Below, piece after piece: positions 10,868 to 21,300 of a DNA stretch of 64,000 nt. Both the position numbers and the translations under genes were made by a program. The notes under the pieces were generated by a model. It made no database searches, had not been told where the DNA came from, and was given only the letters and a program-made list of their open reading frames with translations. Numbering within the stretch: position 1 is the stretch's first letter; each line of letters starts with the position of its first letter. Source of the stretch: Macrostomum hystrix (taxonomy: Eukaryota > Platyhelminthes > Macrostomidae); contig CATNEN010000024.1 of the NCBI GenBank assembly GCA_950097015.1, positions 1,076,001-1,140,000 of the forward strand, in the 5' to 3' direction.

Positions 10868-11547
10868 GCAGTTATATTTGAGCGGATTTTTTGCTGAAAT
10901 CATTTGGCGGTTTCCAAGAAAACCATCGTTGACTAAGACAGACCACGCTATTTTTCCCCTGGGGAAAGAAAGAAAAATGCCCATATATACACGTGGGTAT
11001 TTAAAATACCCACGTGGACTATCTACTGTTAAGACAAGGTTCTAAAATTAGTTTTTCTTTTTGCATAAAATATTTCAAATCACAGATGTTATCTTATCTA
11101 ACCAGGTCGATGCTCATTCATGCAATTAGATTTGTTTCTATTAGGCGAAACATTATAGTAAGAGGTTAGAGTGAGAACCCTGACTTATCTAATCAAAGCT
11201 TCGTGGCTTACTAAGCTTGCTTAGAAAAATGAAGAATGAAGAATGAAGAATGAAGGGCTTGTGTCTTTTAATTAAAAATAAATTAAATCATTGAAAACAG
11301 TGTGGCACAGCTACAGTGTTGTATTCATTTTATTTTCATTTAACTCCACGCTTCGACAAATGTCTATGGCCAAAACTGTTTGCGAGAAGATCATTCAATC
11401 TAAGACATTGAGACTTTAAGATCAAATGATGCCTACATTATGCACTTGGTGATGCACTCAACAAAGTCAAGACTGTTTCTGTGACTAAATTGTCAAACTG
11501 CCAAACTGGGGTTTTGACCATAGACAAAGGTAGAAACATTAGGGAGG
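10868..11547. other. 3' flank of the PLAC8 gene, with two palindromes
   Basis: Non-coding. It contains a 7+1+7 inverted repeat at 10953-10967 (TTTCCCC T GGGGAAA), the larger palindrome listed separately, and a short run of GAATGAA copies near 11230. Nothing else was recognised. Confidence 0.45.
10990..11016. promoter_or_regulatory. 27-bp perfect palindrome with two E-boxes
   Basis: Arms of 13 bases (CACGTGGGTATTT and its exact reverse complement) flank a single A. Each end is a CACGTG, the core site of bHLH-type factors. It lies about 120 bases after the PLAC8 stop. It could be a protein-binding site or an RNA hairpin in a 3' UTR; the sequence alone does not decide. Confidence 0.5.
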
Positions 11548-11885
11548 TGAGTAAGCAGAGCGGCTAACGCGTTTGCCTCTCGCGCCAAGGTCTCTGAGCT
11601 TGATTTCGCGGCGAGGCCACATTCATTTGGGGCGCAGCCGCGGAGAGAAGGCTTGGGGGCTTGTCGTGCAATTTACGCCCTTGAGGGCTAACCTACTACC
11701 CACAGTGAGAGTGTACACTGCCTGGCTATTAGAAAGTCAGGGCAGATGTACACACCTGGGTGCGTGTGTGCTCAGGAGTCAGCGAAATGGGCAGAATTGC
11801 CTCTTCGCTGGCTGCGTATCCAGTGTCACCAAATGATGTGCCATAACCGGCAGCCCTCCTGCAGTTATTATTATATTTTATTAAC
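11545..11885 (+). mobile_element. tRNA-derived SINE candidate
   Basis: The head resembles a tRNA: an A-box-like TAAGCAGAGCGGCTAACGCG, and about 30 bases later a B-box-like GAGCTTGATTTC, at roughly tRNA spacing. A GC-rich unrelated body follows (GCGCAGCCGCGGAGAGAAG and on), and it ends in a TATTATTATATTTTATTAA tail. This is the layout of a pol III-driven SINE. No second copy is in the window and target-site duplications were not found, so the boundaries are approximate. Confidence 0.6.
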
Positions 11886-12837
11886 CAGCTTCTATCATTC
11901 AAGTGCTCATTTCGGAATTCCGAATCTTTCCCAAAATAACTGCGTCACTGTCGACCGTCCGCTACTCATAAAATCACCCACAGAACTTCAAAGAAAAAGA
12001 CAAAAAGTACATTCCGATCGTTTTTATCTAGATAATTTAGTTTGAATCTCAGCTTAGTCAGATAATCAGATAATCTAATTACGTCAAAGGTGTCAAGGTA
12101 CATGCAAAAGTGATCGAATACAGTAAAATAAGTAGCAAAAAGTCAATAATTACTTAGAAAAGAAAGCATAAATCAATCTGAGAAATTGAGCATCTTCAAG
12201 TAAAATAAAGGAAGTGGATTTCTGAGGTCTCGATTCAAAACAGTTTTGTTCAAGACAAAATAAGCTACAGCTTCTAATATGTAAAGGACTATTGTACATG
12301 TATATACACCGCCGGTGAACAATAGGCAATCTAGAGATGAATACCGTTTAAAAATAATTCTATTGAACGCGCTAGGTTTGTGATATGTATTGAAAGCGAT
12401 CCGCATAATAATGAAGAGGCAGAGGCACAAGCAGCATTGTGGAATTTCATTTATTGTTGGAAACACTGCAGATCTAAACAGATTGTGAAAGCAGCAGATA
12501 ATGTTTTATGTTACGAGTGGGAGCTAAGGCAGCAATGGAGGTGATATAGCAGCGACACGCACAGTACTTTTATCTCTAGTGTTGATTGAATAGTGAGCCC
12601 CGGCTGGGACACCCACCTCACTCCATTTTCTTCCCTCATTCTGCTACTCTAATTGGCTGCTTACGAAGGAACCAATCAGAAGTGACTTCTCCGTCAGGCT
12701 AATAATGATTATTTCCTATCCAAGCATGCCTCATGAATTGAATTTCAAACTGATTACCAAGAGGTGCAAATTCAAAATCATGAAACAAACGACAGCAAAA
12801 GCGAGAATCTAATGAGCCAACCGCCCGCAGTGCACAG
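11886..12837. other. Non-coding region downstream of the cyclic-nucleotide-binding gene
   Basis: No gene recognised. A minus-strand AATAAA (TTTATT at 12450-12455) could serve the gene ending at 13338 if its 3' UTR is long. 12610-12680 resembles 14728-14795 (shared CACTCCATTTT.CTTCCCTC and an ATTGGC box), a diverged dispersed repeat. Confidence 0.4.
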
Positions 12838-13341
12838 TTAGAGTGTAGTGGACGCCAGGTGATGCCGGCGGCACCTCAGGCACACAGTGGAGTCGCGCAT
12901 CATTCTACTGGGCAGTAGGATAGTGCGCGCTCGAAATGTCCGACTCCGCCGCCTGTCGAGGCTCTGCTGACGCCCGGCGGCGCAGTCCAGATCTGGCAGC
13001 ACCGTGTTCATCCGCTCCAGGTCCCGCAGAGTTTCCTTCACCTCCTCCGGCAGGATCTGGTGGCTGAGGATGTCTCTGAGGATGGCGGCGGTGCTTTCTC
13101 GCTTCTCAGCCGCTGTCAGCTGCTCGTGGACGCTGTAGCCGACTGGATCAACGCGACCTTCGGCTGGAATGTCAGCCGCTGCCGCTGTCAGCCTGCTGAC
13201 TGCGCCGGCTTTGGCTGCTGTGTCGATTGGTGGCAATGGTGAGTGCTGCTTTTGGTGGTGCTGCTGCTGCTGCTTAGACTTGTGGGCTTGACGCGTTGAT
13301 GAGGTGGGTCGACTGCCGCTGGCTCGTGACTCGGGTCTCAT
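12838..13341 (-). other. Open frame overlapping the preceding stop (ATGA), status unclear
   Basis: A 167-codon minus-strand frame starts with an ATG that overlaps the TGA of the cyclic-nucleotide-binding gene (ATGA at 13341-13338). It encodes a Gln/His-rich stretch and then a charged, helix-like segment (SHQILPEEVKETLRDLERM). Three readings are possible. It may be 3' UTR. It may be the true C-terminal exon, joined through a weak donor (CGG/GTCAAA) to an in-phase AG at CAAAAGCAG/CAC. Or it may be in frame after a one-base sequence error. Its helical composition makes coding plausible, but the choice is not settled. Confidence 0.35.
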
Positions 13342-14267
13342 TTGACCCGGAGGGAATTGCGGAAGGTTTCCAGCTGCATCTCCCGCCTTCGCAGCAGCGC
13401 CCTCAGCTCTTTGTACTCCTCCAGGGTGTACGTGCGCTCGGCGTCTCTCTGCGGGACGGAGTGGGGTTGGTTGAGTCTTGATTGCTAATCAGCCAATCAG
13501 ATGTTAGCAAAGATTGTACAGGACAGTTGGCACTAGTCATTTCAAGATTATTGTTAGAAATAAATTTATTTTAAATCCTATATTTCATTTCTATAGCAGT
13601 TTGTCTGCTTGAAGCACTTTATAGACGGCTATAAAATGTCTCCTAGAATTGATTATCTGGCAATAAATGGATAGTTTTCTACAAGTTAAAGATGATATTT
13701 TTTATGACAGTTTATTTTATCAGTTTGGTTCAAGAGAGACGCAATAATTAATCAAGCCGGCCTTACTCATTCATTTGTAACTTACTCGATGGCCACTGAA
13801 AAGGACAGATTTAAAGCGAAAAAATATGAGTTTAAATGTCGCAAAAGGAAAGGCACGCCTTTGATATAAATATACCCAGTCCCAGTTGGCAGTTAGTAAA
13901 AAAACATTTCTTACTACTGAGATTTCGCGCGGCAGTAGGGTGGTTTGGGTGTGTTAAAACGCGCTGCGCTGATGATTTGTTTAGCAGGTAAAAGTATGCT
14001 AGCAACAAGCAAATGCGAGTAATAATGGGATATTCAGATGAGATATATATATATCTCTTAAAGCGCTGCACGGCGGAGATCGGGAAAGCATTGTTGAGGA
14101 TAATTTTATTAGTCGAACGTAGATTAACCAGAACTGTCAGAAGAAAGCTCTCTGACAGCATTCTTTCTGTACCTGCTTCGACCTGCCCTTCGCCTTGCCC
14201 TTTTTAGCTCGGCGCCTCTTTCCAGTTGGTTGGCCTGCTTCGCCCAGATTTGGCAGCCGCACGCCGC

Positions 14268-14299
<32 letters not shown>

Positions 14300-15271
14300 A
14301 TTCCAATGTTGCTCCCGCTCGAGTCTCCTAGAGGCAGTTTTTCAACTGTCGCCTCCTTGACCAGCCTGCGGTCAACTGGCACGCCGGAGATAATCGGAGC
14401 GCTGCTGGGTCTAATAAAAGCCTGAGCTGCCGCTGCTGTTGCTGACGCTCGCGACTGGCGGTCTGCACGCAGCGACAGTTGAAATGGGAAGAAGGAGGGG
14501 GCGGGGAGCTGCGCTGTCTGTCAGCTTGCTCTGCTGCTTTTGCAGTTTTGCTTCGTCTAGTAATCAGAGATGGGCTACTTTGTTGTTGCTATTTGGTTCA
14601 TTCATGGCAAAGTCTAATGAAAGAGGAGAGGCTGCCACAAACTAATTAATATTTAACACATTCTTGTTCGTCTGTGATTGGCTCTGGCAAATCACAGATT
14701 TTCTAGCCCTCGCTGCACCAACCTCACGCTTGTCAGCCACCCCACTCCATTTTGCTTCCCTCGTCTCTGAATTCCTATTGGCCATCAAGGCACCAGTCTA
14801 TGGATGCTTGGCTACGTACACATTAAGAAGAAGCCTTTCTTCCTAGAGCTAAGAGCTAGAGTCAGAACACAACGACACGCAGGGTATAGAGTTATAGCTT
14901 AGCAACAAAAAATGATCAACGAGTAATTGATTCGTCTGAAATATCGAACGACAGTAATAAGTATTATTGATATTAGGCAACGGCAACTACTACAGCTTTT
15001 TGAGCATTGCTTGTGTTTTCTTTATTTTGTATTATTCTGTTGTTGTTCTAACTGTTAATGCTGTTATTTTTAGTGTCTTTGTACTTAGTGCAGCTATGGT
15101 CGTTGTTGTTTTTGTTGAGTATGTTTTCGATTTTTATGTTGGTGACTTTTTATTTTGTTGTTGGTGTTTGTCTGCGATGTTGCTTCCTTGTTTTGACTGT
15201 TTTACTCGTGACAACCGGTTTGTTTTTATATTTTTGTTGCTTTTGTTGTTGTTGTTGTTGTTGTTGTTGTT

Positions 15272-15315
<44 letters not shown>

Positions 15316-15334
15316 GCTGTTGTTGTTGTTGCTT

Positions 15335-15384
<50 letters not shown>

Positions 15385-18300
15385 GATCAAATGGAAAGAG
15401 CACAGCTACTGGGCATGCAAGTAACTAAATTTGACATCACAGTAGCAGTACCGGTCAGCTGACTGCCTCAGCAGGCCAAGCGCCGCCAGCGGCGGCATCG
15501 ACGCCGTTCTTGGCCTCCGGCGGCTGTCCAAGTCAAGCTGCTCGCCGACCAGTCGAGGCAGCCCCGGCGGCGGCGCCTGCAGCGACTGACGCGCCGTAGT
15601 TGAAGGCCGCTGCCTTGTAATTGTGACAGCTGGCTCGGACATTCGTTCCCGGCGGGCCACAATGTCCAATAGGTGGCGCAGGAACGCCTCTGCTCCGATT
15701 TAGTTATCAGCCGTTGTAGTTTTATGGCGTCGGAGTTTTGAAGTACGATCGGCAGAGTGGGACGAAATTTGGTCGACGGAAAGGTCCGTGTTTTGTTGGG
15801 GCAATGAGCGGGGGGAGGGGTTGGAGGATAAACGCGCGGTTAGACGTGAGAAAGCTCAGGCTTGGCTGTTGCTATAGCAACCATGCTGGTTGAGTTAATT
15901 CAAGGCTGTTGCGCATCCGCATTGCGCATGCGAGTTTAGTAAAATATTTCACAGACAGTCAGCGCAATCTCAGTTTGTTCATATAACAGTTAGGTTAATG
16001 TAGCTTTGGTTAGATCGCTAAGGTTAGGTATATCGTAGTCCCCGATCTCTTAAATGTGAGATTCTACGGCATCAATTAATTTACCTTCGTCCTGCGCCTC
16101 AATCACAGCCCGGCTCGAGGCTCCTGGCTCGTCTTCGTCGTCGGGACTGAAAGCGAGTTTTTGTTCCGGTCCGTTGCCGAATGAGTTTAAATCACTTCTG
16201 AACCTAGTTTTCTTCCCAACTCTACTCAAAGTAGTCAATTAAAAATTCTATTCTATCGACTTCTCAACTGTGAGTTGTGATCATGCGGCACAGATGAAAG
16301 CTAGTGAAATTAGGAGGTGTGCTCAAGGGGCATGCTCACAAATTGGCCTGCTGCGCTTGAGCAATCGTGCCGCGCGAGCTGAGCCGGCTGCGCATCTCAG
16401 CCTGGGCTGTGATGAAGATTTCCTCCTCAGACTTGTAGCCCCAGTCCTCGGGTTCGCTACTGCCCAGCGTCACCCGGCGGGGCTGCTTCTTGGGCCGCAT
16501 GTACACCTTCTTACCTGGGTGGATTTTGCGGTCCTCCTGCGGGTTGGATATAATTTGAACGATATTATGTGTCTGGTAGGTTGGTTCTTAAATGGGCCGT
16601 TTTACACCATCAATCAGCTTGTTCCTATCGGTTCCTAAATAGGATGCTTTACACCATCAATCAGTTTGTTTCTATCGGTTCCTAAATAGGATGTTTAACA
16701 CATTCAATCAGCTTGTTCCTATCGGTTCCTAAATAGGATGTTTTACACCATCAATCAGCTTGTTCCTATCGGTTCCTAAATAGGATGTTTAACACATTCA
16801 ATCAGCTTGTTCCTATCGGTTCCTAAATAGGATGCTTTACACCATCAATCAGCTTGTTCCTATCGGTTCCTAAATAGGATGCTTTACACCATCAATCAGC
16901 TTGTTCCTATCGGTTCCTAAATAGGATGCTTTACACCATCAATCAGCTTGTTCCTATCGGTTCCTAAATAGGATGCTTTACACCATCAATCAGCTTGTTT
17001 CTATCGGTTCCTAAATAGGATGTTTTACACCATCAATCAGCTTGTTCCTATCGGTTCCTAAATAGGATGCTTTACACCATCAATCAGCTTGTTCCTATCG
17101 GTTCCTAAATAGGATGCTTTACACCATCAATCAGCTTGTTCCTATCGGTTCCTAAATAGGATGTTTTACACCATCAATCAGCTTGTTCCTATCGGTTCCT
17201 AAATAGGATGCTTTACACCATCAATCAGCTTGTTTCTATCGGTTCCTAAATAGGATGTTTTACACCATCAATCAGCTTGTTCCTATCGGTTCCTAAATAG
17301 GATGCTTTACACCATCAATCAGCTTGTTCCTATCGGTTCCTAAATAGGATGCTTTACACCATCAATCAGCTTGTTCCTATCGGTTCCTAAATGGGCCGTT
17401 TAACACCATGAACCAGCTTGTGCCTATTGGTTCTGAAGGGGGCCGTTTAATAGCACATACTCGATCCTTCCAATGACTCCATTATTTATGTGTCTAATGT
17501 TGGCCCCTGCAATGCACGACAGCAAAAATATTGCCCATCCTGGCTAGAAGAGCAGCAAATAACTGAAGCTTGCGGAAATGTGCCAGCAAATTATAACAAA
17601 AAGCAAAGCAAATCAGTTTTCTCAGGCCCGTGTCAGCAGATTCGGCGATCCTAGCAGAATGGGCTCAGCTGAGGTGCGACAGAATTTCTAGCAAAAGGAC
17701 ACGAGAATCGTGCTTGGCTCTCTCAGTCACATATACATATATAAGCGAAAGTGCAAACGTGTTTGAAGTTTGAGTGCTTCAGGATTTGGAATTAGAAAAT
17801 GGTGTCAAATCAGACAAATTCACCTCCGCTTGCGGTTCAGTGGCGGCCTGCAATAACATGAATTGTCATTCGTTCTTGCGTTCTGACGGATAATAGCACA
17901 ACTTCAAACCCAATTGGGGCCGAGCAGAAACTGACGCATGACGCATGACACAACGGTCGACCCGCAGACGCACACAAACGCACCCACACAGATGTGCTAG
18001 ATCTGACAAAAAAGCATTTTATGACTTTCTTAAGCGCCTGCTGGACGCTTAAACAACTCAAAATTTGCTCACCTCTTTGTGAAAGCGAGTCATCTGCACG
18101 ACTCGGGCGCCACGCTTGGTCTGATCAACATTGTCAAACCAGACGCTGATCCTGCGCTCCAGGTCCACCAGGTGCTCGCTGCTGGTGTCGAAGTCCTCGA
18201 ACTCATCCAGCACCCGTCTGGCTGCCTCATAGGGGTCGTCAAGTCGGTGACTGTCGGCTGCCGCAGCGCCACCCTCAGCGCCGCCTTCGTCATCTGTGCC

Positions 18301-21300
18301 TGGCTCCTCCACCGCGAACATGGCGGCCGCCGTCGAAGTCGCAGCCGGTTTGCCTCCCATCTTCGCGTCCTTGGCTTTCTGAGCGGCCAGCTTCCTCTCG
18401 CGCTTCATCTTGTTCCTGTAGAACACGGTTCCGGGCCCGTAGGGGTCGATTAGGGGCCCACGCGACGGTATGAAATGCGACATGTCCGAGTCTTTCACAT
18501 CGAAGTCGCGCTCTTTGTCAGCCTTTTGACGGCGCCGCTCCTCGGCCCGATGAGTCTCGACAATGCGGTGGCACAGGTTGCGAATGAGTGGCACCTGCTT
18601 GTCCAGTGCCCTGGTCACTCGCGACATCAGCTTGGTCTCGGCTTTGCGAGCCAGTATCTCCAGCGTCTGGGCCATGTTGCGCTTGTTCAGCACGAGGCGC
18701 TCGAAGTTCTTGGAGTCCAGCACGAACACCTCGGTTGGTTGGACGCAGACGACGGACTGGGCGTAGGTAGCCAGGTCCATGCCGTGCTCCACGTCGCCGA
18801 TCATCTCACCTGGACCGATCAGCGAGATTTCAACGTGCCGCTGCGATTGGCGATGCTCTGCGGCTGCGTAACCCCGACGACGAATTGGCTTCTCCCACAG
18901 CTGCTGGTGGCGCCGGGATTGCGACCGGTCGTCTGAGGTCCTGCGGGCACAGTGGGGTCAGGTCTGACAGTGTGGGATGAGAACTGACAGTGTGGGATGA
19001 GAACTGACAGTGTGGGATGAGAACTGACAGTGTGGGATGAGAACTGATAGTGTGGGATGAGAACTGACAGTGTGGGATGAGAACTGACAGTGTGGGATGA
19101 GAACTGACAGTGTGGACTAAGGCAGAGAGACTGCGACTTAGAGTTGACGAAGATTTACAGCGATTGATTTATTGACTCACGAGTTAAATAGCAATCAGTG
19201 CCAAGGTGTAAAAGTGAGAGAGAAAGGCATGCACGCGGTTGATGTACATTAGACACCCAGAGAAGTGAACGCATATGTACGATGCATTGCAACACACTAC
19301 AATCCTCCCACGCAAAGAAAAGAGAAGACTCGAAGGAAATAAATAAATTCAAAAAGAATAAAAACGCAGAAAGTGATTGGTGCAACTTAAGCAATATTAA
19401 GACAGTCCATGAATGAGTTCAGCGCAGCCATTCAATCAAAAGTTCAACCCGGCACATATCGATCAACCGGCATCCGCCTCCGCACCGGGTAGCGCCACTG
19501 GGGCAGCTCGTCCGCAGCGTCTCCGCCGCCGTGCAGCTCGTGCGCGAAGGGCGGCTGCTCGAAACGCTCGACGTCGGGTGCCGGCAGGAACAGCGGCCGA
19601 AGGCGGTTTACGTTCACTCTGCGCGTCTTGCCATTCTTGCCGATCTCGACCACCAGATTGCGCTGGGACAGCACCCGCCAGCCGGGGTCCCAGTACGGCG
19701 CCAGCTTGGAGCCCCTCAGCTCGATGCGCAGCAGCACCTCGTCGCCCTGGCCGAATCTGCGCAGCTGCCCGGCTGACCTGTTGTAGTCGCTCTGCTGCTC
19801 GCCAGCCGCCTGCACCAGGTGCTCCTCGACAAACTCTCGAATGCGCAGCAGGTCGGCCTCCAGCTTGTCTGCGTAGGTCCGCACGTCGTAGAACCGCCTG
19901 GGCTGCTGGCTGAGGACTGGCAGACAAGGGTCACGCCCGGTGAAGACCTTCAGCGGTGGCAGTCGCGTTGAGCAGTGCACTCGCGAGTTGTAGGACAGCA
20001 GGATCAGCGGCAGCTTGTCCTCCCACTCGCTCTCTCGCTCGGTGAAGCACCTGAGTAGTTGCAGCACGGACTTGTTTCCCGACTCGGCCAGTCCGTTTCC
20101 TTTCGGATTGTACGCTGTGGTTCTTGTCTTGGTGACTCCCAGACCGCACAGAGTGTCTTGAAAGAGCTGGCTCTCGAAATTCGGGCCTTGGTCCGAGTGG
20201 ATGACTCGAGGCAGTCCAGCCTGGGAGCAGATTGAAAGGAAGGCGCGAGCCGTAGTCTGGGCCGTCTGGTCTGGTAACGCCACAGCCGTCAGGTACTTGG
20301 AAAATTGGTCCTGAGCTACCAGCAGGTAATGGTTGCCGCGTGATGATGGTGCCACCTTGACGATGTCGATGGCCACCGAGTCCCATGGCGATCCGATAGG
20401 CAGCTCTCCGAGTGGCGCCTTGGGCTGCGAGCCTGCCTTCTTCTCCTGGCAGACGGCGCAGCTCTGGCAGTGCTGCAGGACATCCTCAGCCATGCCCGGC
20501 CAGTAGGCAGTCAGCTTGAGCGTGCGGTAGCATTTCTTGGCACCGAAGTGGCCTCCCAGACCTTCGTGAGCGTCTGCTAGGAACTGGTGTCGTAGAAATG
20601 CCGGCACCACTGGAACTTCCCTCAGTCCGTCCAGGTCGTTGAACTTGCGGGAGAGAACTCCGTCATCATTCAGCTTCAGCTTCCTCCAGATTCTGCTCAG
20701 CTGCTTCAGCGGTCCTGACCGCCATCTTGGAGGCACGTCTGGCTCGTTGACGATCGCTTGAATCACCTGACTAAGCTCTGGATCTTGCCGCTGAGCAGTT
20801 TTGAGCTCTTCCGAGCCGATTTCTGCTGTCAGTTGAGTCGCTGCAATTTCCGGGGCGTGCAGCCTGGACAGCGCGTCGGCATCAGAATTCTCCACACCTC
20901 TGCGGTACTTGACGGTGAAGTCGAACTCTTGGAGCAGCAGCCGCCAGCGACCCAGCCTACCATAGCTATCGATTCTCTGGGAATCGATGTAGGTGAGCGG
21001 GCAGTGATCCGTGTGCACCGTGAAATGCTTGCCAAGCAAGTAATGCCGGAAGACTTTGAAAGCGTGCAGGATGGCCAGACACTCCTTCTCTGTTGCCGAG
21101 TACTTTTTCTCCGCCGAGTTGAACGCCCTGCTCGAAAACTCGATCACTGCATCGCCTTGCTTCAGGATTGCACCGACCCCACTGCCGCTGGCATCCGTGA
21201 AGACAGCGAACTCCTTGGAAAAGTCCGGGTTCACCAGGATCGGAGGACTCATCAGGCAGATCTTGAGCTCGTCGAAGGCAGCTTGGCACTCTGCAGTCCA

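Noticed and set aside
14967-15462. Poly-Cys, poly-Val and poly-Gln frames
   Set aside because: Produced by the (TTG)n microsatellite in an intron. No upstream or downstream coding continuity.
16050-16238. Separate small gene starting at 16238
   Set aside because: The apparent start is TTG with a stop just upstream and no ATG. The segment fits better as internal exon 9 of the cyclic-nucleotide-binding gene.
18079-18936. Plus-strand frames opposite exon 6 of the cyclic-nucleotide-binding gene
   Set aside because: Shadows of GC-rich coding sequence on the other strand. The minus-strand exon has domain and splice support.
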